This document shows, piece after piece, positions 1 through 7,116 of a DNA stretch of 26,548 nt. Source of the DNA: DASVDK01 sp036381125 [NCBI: Thermodesulfobacteriota bacterium] (lineage in GTDB: Bacteria > DASVDK01); the NCBI GenBank assembly GCA_036381125.1, contig DASVDK010000078.1, positions 1-26,548 of the forward strand, in the 5' to 3' direction. The notes beneath the pieces are model-generated. The model saw only the letters and a program-made list of their open reading frames with translations. It ran no database searches and was not told the origin of the DNA. The position numbers and the translations under genes were made by a program. The stretch's first letter is position 1, and every line of letters begins with the position of its first letter.

Positions 1-43
1 GGCGGCATACGCGGGTCACACGGCGCGCTCGGGCGCGAGACGG

Positions 44-559
44 TTAGCCGAGACGCTGGCAACCGGAGGCCAGCGACGGGTTCTTCCTGACGCTCTCGAA
101 GACGCTCTTGGTGACCTCGGCGCTGGGCCGGCCCTCGGAGGCGAAGATCACCTTGAAGTCGCCGCGCAGCGTCCGCCCGACGGCCGCGCTGTCCGAGCAG
201 CCGAGGATGGCGGCCAGGTGGTCGATCGTCTCGCCCGAGCCGCGCGCCACGTCCTTGGCGAACGCCTCGCGGTTCACGTCGATGAAGAGCGACGCGGCCG
301 GCCGTCCGGTCGGGCCGCCGCCCGGGTTGCAGTTGGACGTGCCGAAGCTGATGCCGAACGTCTGCGTGCCGAACGTCGCGTTGGTGGTCGACGCGAGCAC
401 CTGCTTCCATCTGGTCTCGTCGCTCTGGAACAGGAGCGTGCCGAGACCGCAGCCGGCCATGCTGTACTGGTTGCCGCCCATGATCTGGGCCCGCGCATCG
501 TCTAGGCCGAAGGCGGCGAGCGCCGCAACGAACGCGGCGAGACCGAGGACCTTTCGCAT
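44..559 (-). CDS. DUF3015 family secreted protein (copy 1)
   Basis: Protein of 171 residues beginning MRKVLGLAAF with a cleavable signal peptide ending near ARAQ, so it is probably periplasmic or secreted. It carries the DUF3015 hallmarks: an AGCGLGTLLFQ motif just after the signal peptide, then TTNATFGTQTFGISFGTSNC, a NREAFAKDVARGSGET helix, and an LGCSD motif. Four cysteines in the mature part (GCGLG, SNC, GCSD, SGCQ) could form two disulfides. The start is fixed by AGGAGG at 568-573, 8 nt before the ATG. It is closely related to the second copy at 2889-3392, and the two flank a DUF4105 gene on the same strand. The biochemical function of DUF3015 is unknown to me. Family assignment is strong; any role is inferred from its neighbours. 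Confidence 0.88.
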   Translation of the reverse strand: MRKVLGLAAFVAALAAFGLDDARAQIMGGNQYSMAGCGLGTLLFQSDETRWKQVLASTTNATFGTQTFGISFGTSNCNPGGGPTGRPAASLFIDVNREAFAKDVARGSGETIDHLAAILGCSDSAAVGRTLRGDFKVIFASEGRPSAEVTKSVFESVRKNPSLASGCQRLG

Positions 560-733
560 TCGCGATTCCTCCTGGCGGGTTGGCGAGTGCACCGTTGCCG
601 GGCCGAATACGGCCGGGTTCGGACGACGGGCGGCGCGTTGCACGGGTCCGGCCGAAATCTCGGTGGCCGTGACCAGGCTGAGCCGCGGGAGCGGCTCGAC
701 GCGGCCGGCGTCCCGCGACGCGGTGCGGCGAGG

Positions 734-777
734 GCCGGTCCGCCGGAAGAGGGCGCTCGGTCTGCGAGGGGACCGGC
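734..777 (-). terminator. Inverted repeat after the DUF4105 stop
   Basis: Arms GCCGGTCC (734-741) and GGACCGGC (770-777) are perfect complements around a 28 nt GC-rich loop. The element starts 6 nt past the DUF4105 stop codon. There is no T tract, so it is only a possible terminator or RNA-stabilising hairpin. The rest of 560-733 holds the leader of DUF3015 copy 1, including a small GGCCG/CGGCC dyad at 601-614 around an AT step that could be part of a promoter. No gene is seen in this gap. Confidence 0.3.
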
Positions 778-783
778 AAGCGG

Positions 784-2808
784 TCAGAAGTAGACGTGGG
801 CGCCGAGGGCGCCTTCCCAGGCGGCGGGGACCCTCGCCCCTTCGATGCCGAGCGAGAGCCAGCGCGTGAGGTGGACCTTCGCCGTCAGCGAGTACTCGTA
901 CGTCCGTTCGGGGTCGTAGTCGATCAGGTAGCGCCACGACCCGGTGGCCAGGAGCGACACCCGCTCGCCGATCCGGGCGTGGAGGCCCCCGAGCGGACCG
1001 ACGCCGAGCCGGACGCGTCGGTCGAGCAGGCGAGGCGAGGCGACCGTCTCCACGTCCGCCATGGCGAAGGCCACCACCCGCGGCCGATCGAGGAGGGTGA
1101 GCGCGTACCCGCCGCCGAGGTCGAAGTTGGCCGCCAGGCAGTCCCGGCAGCTCTCGTCGCGGATGGTCTTCGCGCCGAAGCCGATCTTCCAGGAGAACTG
1201 GCGGGTGAAGCGGGTGACCGGCGAGAGGGAGACCACGCGCACGGCGTCGAAGCGCTCGAGCCACAGGGTGTCGGGATCGGAGTTGTAGCGCAGGCGCGTC
1301 GAGAAGAACTCGATCTGCGCGTAGTCGGGGTAGCCGGCCTCCGGGTCGGTGAGGTCGTGCAGCGCGAACCGGAAGTCGAGCCGCTCGAAGGGGCCGAGGT
1401 GGTCGGACCAGCCGAAGCCGAGTCCGGCGCGGGCCGAGTCGTGCCCCACCTGCGGCATCCGGTCGTACGGCGGCTCGATGGCGAGGTCGGGGCTCGCCAG
1501 CCGGATGGCGCTGCGGGCCGCGAGGAGTCGGCGCTTGCGCCGAGCCGCCTCGGGGCGCCCCTTGACGAGGTCCTCGCCGTCCCGAAAGTCGACGTAGTCC
1601 AGCGCCGCGTCGAGGATGGCCATGCGCCGCTCCGGCGCGAGCCCGGCCGGCAGCTCGCCGCCGTCGTCGACGATGCGCTTCACGTGGGCGCGATCCTCGG
1701 CCGACAGCGCGGCCACGCGGGCCCTGAACTGCGTCCAGATGGACGGCCGGTAGCGCACCGCCTTCACGAGGCCCGGCTCCGCGTAGAGCGCCTTCACCGT
1801 GTCGGCCGGGATCACCCAGAAGGGGACGCGGTCGACGAGGTCGAGGTCGGGGTTGGCCGCCTCGAGCGCCGTCAGCATGTGGAAGGAGCAGTTCTCGTTC
1901 AGGTAGTAGTAGTCGAACCAGCTCTGACCAAGCTCCCAGAAGTGGGCCACGAGCAGCGCCACCTGCTCGGGCGTGAGGTCGAGGTCGTACTCCCAGATGT
2001 CGCGCGTCTCGTAGTCGTTGTACTGGCGGACCTTGTAGTAGTAGGGGTAGTGGGAGAAGCGTCCCTCGAAGCCGCCGAAGATTCCCTTGAAGGCGTAGAT
2101 GACCGCGTTCGACGTCGTGACGACCGCCGCGTAGTCGATGCCGTAGTCGAGGAGGTCCGACCGCACCACGCCCGGCGTGTCGTCGGCGCGGCTCACCCGC
2201 ATGAACGTGTGCCCGAAGGCCGACGACGGGTTGTTGAGGTAGTAGGAGGAGAAGACGAGGGTGACGGACCTGGCGTCGAGGCGCTCGCGGAAGTCCTCCC
2301 ACTCGGGACAGGAGCGCTCCGGGAGCCGCGTGGGGTCGATGCCGAGCCGTCGCGCGAGCCAGAGCCGGCGCGCGGGGAAGCGGCACTGGGGATGGGGCCC
2401 TTCGTCGGGCACCGGCGCGAAGAACGCCGCGAGCGTGGCCTCCAGCTCCGCCTTCGGGTCCCGCTTGCCGGTCGGGGCGAGGAAGAACGCCTTTCCATCC
2501 ACCTGGCTCTCGAGCTGGCCGAAGAGGTTCCGCCGGTAATGGAGGAGCCTGAGCCACTGCTTGTCGGTGTGCAGGGCGTCGCGGCGGGCCGCCTCGAGCA
2601 GCTCGGGGAGGTAGGTCGGGTCGGGCTCGCCGGCCAGCGCGGGTGCGGCGGCGAGGAACGAAGCGGCGAGGACCCAGGCGGCGGCGAGCGCCGCCGCGCG
2701 GGCGAGCGGCCGTGCGGTCGGTCGGGAGCGGCGGTTCGAGCGCGGCGCGGAGGCCGGCGGCGAGCCGCTGGAGGCCGCGCCGAGCGCGCTCGGGGTCGAG
2801 TGAGCCAG
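784..2808 (-). CDS. DUF4105 (Lnb N-terminal-like) periplasmic protein with beta-rich C-terminus
   Basis: About 674 residues if read from the CTG at 2806-2808. A hydrophobic signal segment (AAALAAAWVLAASFLAAAP, then ALAG) precedes the mature protein. The DUF4105 domain follows, with FSSYYLNNPSSAFGHTFMRV (His about residue 200) and YYLNENCSFHML (Cys about residue 307). These are the His and Cys expected of a permuted papain-like thiol enzyme. In Bacteroides a protein with this domain (Lnb) N-acylates lipoproteins, but substrate use differs across the family. The last ~250 residues alternate polar and aromatic residues in strand-like runs and end in Phe (GAHVYF), like an outer-membrane barrel. 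The start is uncertain: no ATG, GTG or TTG exists on this strand in 2581-2880. The CTG chosen lies behind a weak GAGGA. It sits between two DUF3015 genes on the same strand. Confidence 0.8.
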   Translation of the reverse strand: MAHSTPSALGAASSGSPPASAPRSNRRSRPTARPLARAAALAAAWVLAASFLAAAPALAGEPDPTYLPELLEAARRDALHTDKQWLRLLHYRRNLFGQLESQVDGKAFFLAPTGKRDPKAELEATLAAFFAPVPDEGPHPQCRFPARRLWLARRLGIDPTRLPERSCPEWEDFRERLDARSVTLVFSSYYLNNPSSAFGHTFMRVSRADDTPGVVRSDLLDYGIDYAAVVTTSNAVIYAFKGIFGGFEGRFSHYPYYYKVRQYNDYETRDIWEYDLDLTPEQVALLVAHFWELGQSWFDYYYLNENCSFHMLTALEAANPDLDLVDRVPFWVIPADTVKALYAEPGLVKAVRYRPSIWTQFRARVAALSAEDRAHVKRIVDDGGELPAGLAPERRMAILDAALDYVDFRDGEDLVKGRPEAARRKRRLLAARSAIRLASPDLAIEPPYDRMPQVGHDSARAGLGFGWSDHLGPFERLDFRFALHDLTDPEAGYPDYAQIEFFSTRLRYNSDPDTLWLERFDAVRVVSLSPVTRFTRQFSWKIGFGAKTIRDESCRDCLAANFDLGGGYALTLLDRPRVVAFAMADVETVASPRLLDRRVRLGVGPLGGLHARIGERVSLLATGSWRYLIDYDPERTYEYSLTAKVHLTRWLSLGIEGARVPAAWEGALGAHVYF

Positions 2809-2837
2809 GGTTCGGGTCCTCGGAGTCGACGCGGCGG

Positions 2838-2862
2838 GGAGGGCCTCGTGTCGAGGCCCTCC
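2838..2862 (-). terminator. Strong 11-bp hairpin between DUF3015 copy 2 and DUF4105
   Basis: Perfect inverted repeat with 11-nt arms (GGAGGGCCTCG and CGAGGCCCTCC) and a 3 nt loop. It lies 26 nt after the DUF3015 copy 2 stop and 29 nt before the proposed CTG start of the DUF4105 gene. There is no T tract. It may attenuate, partly terminate, or protect the 3' end of the upstream message so that the small protein is made in excess over the enzyme. Confidence 0.5.
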
Positions 2863-2888
2863 TCGCCGAGGTGGACGGAGCGACGCTG

Positions 2889-3392
2889 CTAGAGGAGCTG
2901 GGTGCAGGTCGACGCGACGGCCTTGTCGGCCCTGATCGTCTCGAGGATCGCGTCGGTGACCTGGTCGGTCGAGGACGGCTCGCTCAGGAAGATCGTGCTG
3001 AAGTTCGACTGGAGCGAGGTCGCGACGGCCTTCGTGTCCGAGCACCCCATGATGGCCGACAGCCCGACCAGGGTCTCGCCCGAGCCGCGCGAGACGTCCT
3101 TCACGAGCGCCTCGCGGTTGGCCTCCACGAAGAGCGCGGCGCGGCGGCTCGTCGAGCGCCGGTCGACGCAGTTGAGCGTCCCGGTCGTGATGCCGAAGGT
3201 CTGGTTGCCGAACGTGCCGTTGGTCGTGGCTGCGAGCACCTGCACGAGCCCCGGCTCGTCCTGGAAGATGAGCGAGCCGAGGCCGCAGCCGGCGGTCCCG
3301 TAGGTGCTCGGATTCAGATTGGCGGCATCGGCGTTCGTGACCCCGAGACCGAGCAGGACGACGGCCGACGCGAGCATGGCAAGTTTCCGCAC
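2889..3392 (-). CDS. DUF3015 family secreted protein (copy 2)
   Basis: Protein of 167 residues read from a GTG with GGAGG 8 nt upstream (3401-3405). A later in-frame ATG at 3376 would shorten the signal peptide. The N-terminus MRKLAMLASAVVLLGLGV ending NADA is a clear signal peptide. The mature part repeats the copy 1 pattern almost motif for motif: AGCGLGSLIFQ, TTNGTFGNQTFGI, LNC, NREALVKDVSRGSGET, MGCSD and a C-terminal cysteine (STCTQLL). A 134 nt leader separates it from the promoter at 3533-3561. It is the first gene of the minus-strand block that continues into DUF4105 and DUF3015 copy 1. The two copies look like an old tandem duplication separated by the enzyme gene. Function unknown. 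Confidence 0.88.
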   Translation of the reverse strand: MRKLAMLASAVVLLGLGVTNADAANLNPSTYGTAGCGLGSLIFQDEPGLVQVLAATTNGTFGNQTFGITTGTLNCVDRRSTSRRAALFVEANREALVKDVSRGSGETLVGLSAIMGCSDTKAVATSLQSNFSTIFLSEPSSTDQVTDAILETIRADKAVASTCTQLL

Positions 3393-3532
3393 TCGTGTAT
3401 CCTCCGACTGACTGACGGGTGACGGGAGCGGAGTGCCCCCGAGACCTTGGGCCTGCGTTGCGAGCTGTCCAGTTGATCGGTCGAGTTCGGGGGCGCGCCC
3501 AGAAATCGGGCCTCGGCCCCAAACGCCGCAGG

Positions 3533-3561
3533 AGCATACGCTTGCTCAGCAAGACAGTCAA
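3533..3561 (-). promoter_or_regulatory. Sigma70-type promoter of the DUF3015/DUF4105 block
   Basis: On the minus strand TTGACT (3561-3556) and TATGCT (3538-3533) are separated by exactly 17 nt, matching five of six -35 positions and four of six -10 positions. The spacer holds a small dyad, CTTGC-TCA-GCAAG (3541-3553), which could be an operator. The site overlaps the proposed start of the divergent uracil-DNA glycosylase gene. The rest of 3393-3532 shows nothing else recognisable. Confidence 0.6.
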
Positions 3562-4345
3562 TGCTCGTGATGCTCGACGATGCCCGGCCGGCCGAACGGC
3601 GGGGGACGCGACCGCCGGGCCAGGGCCCGGCGGTCCGATCGCGATCGAGGCCGTGCAGGAGCGGGTCGTTCGATGCCGGGCCTGCCCGCGCCTCGTCGCC
3701 TACCGGGAGCGCGTGGCGGTGGAGAAGGTCCGGCGCTACCGGGGGGAGCGATACTGGGGCCGCCCGGTTGCCGCCTTCGGGGACCCGACGGCCCGGCTCC
3801 TGATCGTCGGCCTCGCGCCGGCCGCGCACGGGGCGAACCGTACGGGACGGATGTTCACGGGCGACGGTGCCGGCGGCAGCGGCGACTGGGTCGCGGCGGG
3901 GCTCCACGCGGTGGGGCTCGCGAACCGGCCGGTGTCGCGCGCGCCGGACGACGGCCTGGTCCTCCGCGACGCGCTCATCAGCGCCGCCTGCCGATGCGCC
4001 CCCCCGGACAACCGGCCGACCCCGGACGAGCTGGCCCGCTGCCGCCCCTACCTCGAGGCCGAGCTGGCGGCGCTCGAGGACCTGCGCGTCGTCGTGGCGC
4101 TCGGGCGGATCGCCTTCGACGCGGTGCTGGCCGCCTGGGGCCCGGCGGGCGGCGGTCACCTCCCCAGGCCGCGGCCGGCGTTCGTCCACGGCGGCGAGTG
4201 GACGCTGCCGGCCGGCCCCGGCCGTCGCGCGACGACGCTCCTGGCGACGTACCACCCGAGCCGGCAGAACACGAACACCGGCCGGCTGACGCGCGAGATG
4301 TGGCTCGACGTGTTCAGGCGTGCCGCCGCTCGCCTGGGCGCCTGA
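3542..4345 (+). CDS. Family 5 uracil-DNA glycosylase (UDGb type)
   Basis: Removes uracil and other damaged bases from DNA to start base excision repair. The core begins [17 protein letters not shown]. Motif 1 is [19 protein letters not shown], with no catalytic Asp or Asn after the Pro, as expected for family 5. Motif 2 is [14 protein letters not shown] with its His. Cysteines in RCRAC, CRCAPP and ARCRPY fit the four-cysteine iron-sulfur cluster of families 4 and 5. Start choice is hard: no ATG is in frame. TTG at 3542 has AGGAG 7 nt upstream and gives 267 residues. GTG at 3653 would start just before the conserved core, and a GTG at 3419 would run back through the divergent promoter. It is followed 34 nt later by queF. 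Confidence 0.87.
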   Translation: MLSKTVNARDARRCPAGRTAGDATAGPGPGGPIAIEAVQERVVRCRACPRLVAYRERVAVEKVRRYRGERYWGRPVAAFGDPTARLLIVGLAPAAHGANRTGRMFTGDGAGGSGDWVAAGLHAVGLANRPVSRAPDDGLVLRDALISAACRCAPPDNRPTPDELARCRPYLEAELAALEDLRVVVALGRIAFDAVLAAWGPAGGGHLPRPRPAFVHGGEWTLPAGPGRRATTLLATYHPSRQNTNTGRLTREMWLDVFRRAAARLGA

Positions 4346-4367
4346 GCCGCGCGTCGTCGGGCTGCGC

Positions 4368-4373
4368 TACCAT
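4368..4373 (+). promoter_or_regulatory. Putative -10 box (TACCAT) for leaderless queF
   Basis: CTACCAT ends 6 nt before the queF ATG, a spacing that would place transcription start at the first base of the start codon. No Shine-Dalgarno sequence lies upstream of this ATG. No convincing -35 element is seen. Confidence 0.45.
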
Positions 4374-4379
4374 TTCCCC

Positions 4380-4739
4380 ATGCCGACGCGTCCCAGCAAG
4401 GAGCTTCGGACCTTCCCGAACCCGAAGCCGGAGCGGCCCTACGAGATCAGCTTCGAGTGCCCGGAGTTCACCTGCGTCTGCCCGATGACCGGGCAGCCCG
4501 ACTTCGCCACCATCCGGATCCGCTACGTCCCGGACCGCACCTGCGTGGAGCTGAAGAGCCTGAAGCTCTACCTCTGGTCCTTCCGCGACGAGGGGGCGTT
4601 CCACGAGGCGGTGACCAACCGGATCCTCGACGACCTGGTGGAGGCCGTCCAGCCGCGCGAGATGACGGTCGTCGGGGACTTCAACGTCCGAGGCGGCATC
4701 CACACGGTCGTGACCGCCAGCTACCGCAAGGAGGGGTAG
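4380..4739 (+). CDS. queF: NADPH-dependent 7-cyano-7-deazaguanine reductase QueF
   Basis: Cytoplasmic enzyme of queuosine biosynthesis that reduces the nitrile of preQ0 to the amine of preQ1. The 119-residue protein is the short unimodular QueF type. It has the active-site stretch [10 protein letters not shown], with thioimide-forming Cys34 and the acid Asp41 seven residues later. The QueF signature ELKSLKLY is at residues 57-64, and the C-terminal half ends [15 protein letters not shown]. An upstream in-frame start at 4320 would overlap the glycosylase gene, so the ATG at 4380 is preferred; it matches the usual family N-terminus ([14 protein letters not shown]). No other queuosine gene is in the window. 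The start is preceded by a CTACCAT box rather than a ribosome binding site. Confidence 0.96.
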   Translation: MPTRPSKELRTFPNPKPERPYEISFECPEFTCVCPMTGQPDFATIRIRYVPDRTCVELKSLKLYLWSFRDEGAFHEAVTNRILDDLVEAVQPREMTVVGDFNVRGGIHTVVTASYRKEG

Positions 4740-4752
4740 GCGCGCCGCGGTC

Positions 4753-4758
4753 TACAAT
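4753..4758 (+). promoter_or_regulatory. Putative -10 box (TACAAT) for the leaderless DUF72 gene
   Basis: CTACAAT sits in the 25 nt gap after queF and ends 6 nt before the ATG of the DUF72 gene. It is the best -10 match of the four similar boxes in this window. There is no Shine-Dalgarno sequence. Confidence 0.5.
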
Positions 4759-4764
4759 CACGGC

Positions 4765-5691
4765 ATGCCTCGCCCCGAGCGGATCCGCGTCGGCACCTCC
4801 GGCTGGCACTACCCACGCGGCGACGACCGCTGGACCGGGGTGTTCTATCCCCGCGGCACGAAGGACGAGCTGGCGTACTACGCGGAGCGGTTCGACACGG
4901 TGGAGGTGAACGTGACCTTCTACCGGCAGGTGCCGCCCGAGACGACGGAGGCCTGGGCGGCGAGAACACCCGACCGGTTCGACTTCTCGGTCAAGCTCTA
5001 CCAGAAGTTCACGCACCCGAAGATGTACGAGGCGGCCACCGGAAGGCCGGCGTCCGTCGCGCGGGGCGACCTCGACGCCTTCAAGCGCTCCATGTCGCCC
5101 CTGGCCGAGGCGGGCAAGCTGGGGAGCGTGCTCGCGCAGTTCCCCGCGTCCTTCAAGCGGACGCCCGAGTCGGAGCGGATGCTCGACGGCCTCCTCACGG
5201 CGCTCGACGGCTTCCCGGTGACGGTCGAGCTGCGCCACCGCTCCTGGAGCGACGCGGAGGAGGCGACGGAGGAGCTGCTCCTGCGGCACCGGGCCGGGTG
5301 GGCGCAGATCGACGAGCCGAAGTTCGCGACCTCGGTGAGGCAGCCGATGGCGGTGCGGGGGGGCATCGGCTACTTCAGGCTCCACGGGCGCAACGCCGAG
5401 GCCTGGTGGAAGAAGGACGCCGGCTCGGAGCGCTACCACTACCTGTACTCGGACGACGAGCTGGACTCCTTCGTCGACGCGATCCTCGGCGCCTCCGACC
5501 GGGCCGAACGGGTCTACGTCTACTTCAACAACCACTTCCGCGGCGCGTCGGTGGCCAACGCGCTGATGATGAAGCCGAAGCTCGGCCAGCCGCTCGGCGC
5601 CGCCTACGAGCCGACCCTCGTCGAGCACTATCCCGTTCTCGAGGGTCGGGTGCCGGTGGCGGGGCCGAAGGGGCAGGGGCGGCTGCTGTGA
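4765..5691 (+). CDS. DUF72 (YecE-like) TIM-barrel protein
   Basis: A 308-residue cytoplasmic protein. The N-terminus RIRVGTSGWHYP, then FYPRGTKDELAYYAERFDTVEVNVTFYR, FDFSVKLYQKFTH and the late YVYFNNHFRGASVANALMM are the conserved blocks of the DUF72 family, whose fold is a TIM barrel. No biochemical activity is firmly established for the family, and the presence of conserved acidic and aromatic residues only hints at a sugar- or nucleotide-related role. Length is a little above the usual 240-300. The C-terminal tail after HYPVLEG is short and low in complexity. It lies in a same-strand run with queF before it and an AlaX-type gene 20 nt after it. Confidence 0.92.
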   Translation: MPRPERIRVGTSGWHYPRGDDRWTGVFYPRGTKDELAYYAERFDTVEVNVTFYRQVPPETTEAWAARTPDRFDFSVKLYQKFTHPKMYEAATGRPASVARGDLDAFKRSMSPLAEAGKLGSVLAQFPASFKRTPESERMLDGLLTALDGFPVTVELRHRSWSDAEEATEELLLRHRAGWAQIDEPKFATSVRQPMAVRGGIGYFRLHGRNAEAWWKKDAGSERYHYLYSDDELDSFVDAILGASDRAERVYVYFNNHFRGASVANALMMKPKLGQPLGAAYEPTLVEHYPVLEGRVPVAGPKGQGRLL

Positions 5692-5711
5692 CGGCCGAGG
5701 GGGGAGGGGCG

Positions 5712-6437
5712 ATGACCGAACTCATCCATCAGACCGACAGCTACGCGCGCACGATGGACGCCTCCGTGGTCGAGGTCGTCGGCGACGCCGTGGTCCTCGA
5801 CCGCACGGTCTTCTACGCCACGTCGGGCGGGCAGCCGCACGACGAGGGGACGCTCACCTGGGACGGCGGCGAGGCGAAGGTGGTCGAGGTGGTGAAGAGG
5901 GACGGCCGGTACCTCCATCGCCTCTCGGGCGGCCTGCCGCCGGTCGGCAGCCGCGTGCGCGGCGAGATCGACTGGGCCCGGCGCTACGCCCTCATGCGCA
6001 CGCACACGGCGCTCCACATGCTCGCGGCCATCATCTTCCGCGACTACGGTTCCCGCGTGACGGGCGGGAACATGAAGCCGCTCGAAGCGCGGATGGACTT
6101 CGAGCTGGAATCGATGAGCGCCTCCTTCAAGGAGGAGATCGACGCCAAGCTCCGCGCCGAGGTGGCGGCCGACCGGCCCATCTCCGTGCGGATCCTGCCG
6201 CGCGAGGAGGCCTTCACGATCCCGGACCTGATCCGGACGAAGGTGAACCTGCTGCCCGAGGGGATCACGCAGGTGCGCGTGGTGGAGATCGCCGGTCTCG
6301 ACCTCCAGGCCGACGGCGGCACGCACGTCCGCTCGACGCGCGAGGTGGGCGGCGTGCGGGTGATCGGTCACGAGAGCAAGGGCAGGATCAACAAGCGACT
6401 CCGGATCGGGCTCGACCCGGTCGAGCCCCCGGCGTAG
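5712..6437 (+). CDS. AlaX-type alanyl-tRNA editing hydrolase
   Basis: Free-standing homologue of the AlaRS editing domain that hydrolyses Ser- or Gly-mischarged tRNA(Ala). The 241-residue product has the AlaX-M layout. A short beta domain includes FYATSGGQPHDEG. A zinc site follows, with His98 and His102 in THTALH and the later DGGTHV motif (His205), where Asp replaces the Cys seen in many AlaRS sequences, as is common in AlaX proteins. The start ATG follows GGGGAGGGG, a good ribosome binding site, 21 nt after the DUF72 stop. Its C-terminus ESKGRINKRLRI is typical. Substrate specificity (Ser versus Gly) cannot be read from the sequence. Confidence 0.92.
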   Translation: MTELIHQTDSYARTMDASVVEVVGDAVVLDRTVFYATSGGQPHDEGTLTWDGGEAKVVEVVKRDGRYLHRLSGGLPPVGSRVRGEIDWARRYALMRTHTALHMLAAIIFRDYGSRVTGGNMKPLEARMDFELESMSASFKEEIDAKLRAEVAADRPISVRILPREEAFTIPDLIRTKVNLLPEGITQVRVVEIAGLDLQADGGTHVRSTREVGGVRVIGHESKGRINKRLRIGLDPVEPPA

Positions 6438-6453
6438 CGGCGGAGGACACGCG

Positions 6454-7116
6454 ATGCGGACGATTTTCTGGGACGTCGACACCCAGGTCGACTTCATGAT
6501 GCCGGACGGGAAGCTCTACGTGCCGGGTGCGGAGCGGCTCCTGCCGAACCTCGCCGCCCTCACGGAGCACGCCCGGCGGCAGGGGATCCGGATCGTGGCG
6601 TCGGCGGACGCGCACGAGCTGCACCACCGGGAGCTGACCCCCCCGCCGGACTTCCGCTCGACCTTCCCGCCCCACTGCCTGCGCGGCACGCCGGGCGCCG
6701 AGAAGGTGCCGGCCACGGCGCCCCGCAACCCGCTCCCGATCGAGAGCCGGCCCTACCCGGCGGACGAGCTGGCCGAGTCGGTGCGCCGGCACACGGGCGA
6801 GATCGTGCTCCTCAAGGAGGAGTTCGACGTCTTCTCGAACCCGAACGTCGGCGTCGTGCTCGACACGCTCGCGCCCGAGGCGGTGGTCGTCTACGGCGTG
6901 GCGCTCGACGTCTGCGACCGGTACGCGGTCGAGGGGTTGCTCGCCCGGGGCGGCCTCGCCATCGCCGTGGTCGAGGACGCCGTGGCGCCCATCCGCGCCG
7001 ACGAGGGGGCGCGCCTGCTCGAGGCCTGGCGCGAGCGCGGCGTCCGCATCGTCTCCACGGCGGACGTGCTGGCCGGGCGGGCGTTCGCGGGCGGCGGGGA
7101 GCGGCGAACGGCCTAG
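6454..7116 (+). CDS. pncA: Nicotinamidase-like isochorismatase-family hydrolase
   Basis: A 220-residue cysteine hydrolase. The catalytic triad is visible as Asp9 (in DVDTQVDF), Lys121 (LLKEEF) and Cys154 (GVALDVC), with the Val-Ala before it giving the cis peptide of the family. The metal-site segment SADAHELHHRELT and the following FPPHCLRGTPGAEKVP are features of nicotinamidases rather than isochorismatases. The likely reaction is therefore nicotinamide to nicotinate in NAD salvage, but specificity is inferred. GGAGG 8 nt upstream supports the ATG. Its stop codon shares the four bases CTAG with the stop of the convergent phosphoesterase gene. Confidence 0.85.
   Translation: MRTIFWDVDTQVDFMMPDGKLYVPGAERLLPNLAALTEHARRQGIRIVASADAHELHHRELTPPPDFRSTFPPHCLRGTPGAEKVPATAPRNPLPIESRPYPADELAESVRRHTGEIVLLKEEFDVFSNPNVGVVLDTLAPEAVVVYGVALDVCDRYAVEGLLARGGLAIAVVEDAVAPIRADEGARLLEAWRERGVRIVSTADVLAGRAFAGGGERRTA

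Noticed and set aside
796-2892. Long plus-strand open frame of 698 codons opposite the DUF4105 gene
   Set aside because: Its translation is low-complexity Arg/Glu/Val/Ala-rich with no family motif, and it is antisense to a well-supported gene. High GC content lengthens such antisense frames.
4320-4379. Upstream in-frame start for queF
   Set aside because: It would overlap the glycosylase gene and add 20 residues not typical of QueF; the ATG at 4380 gives the usual N-terminus.
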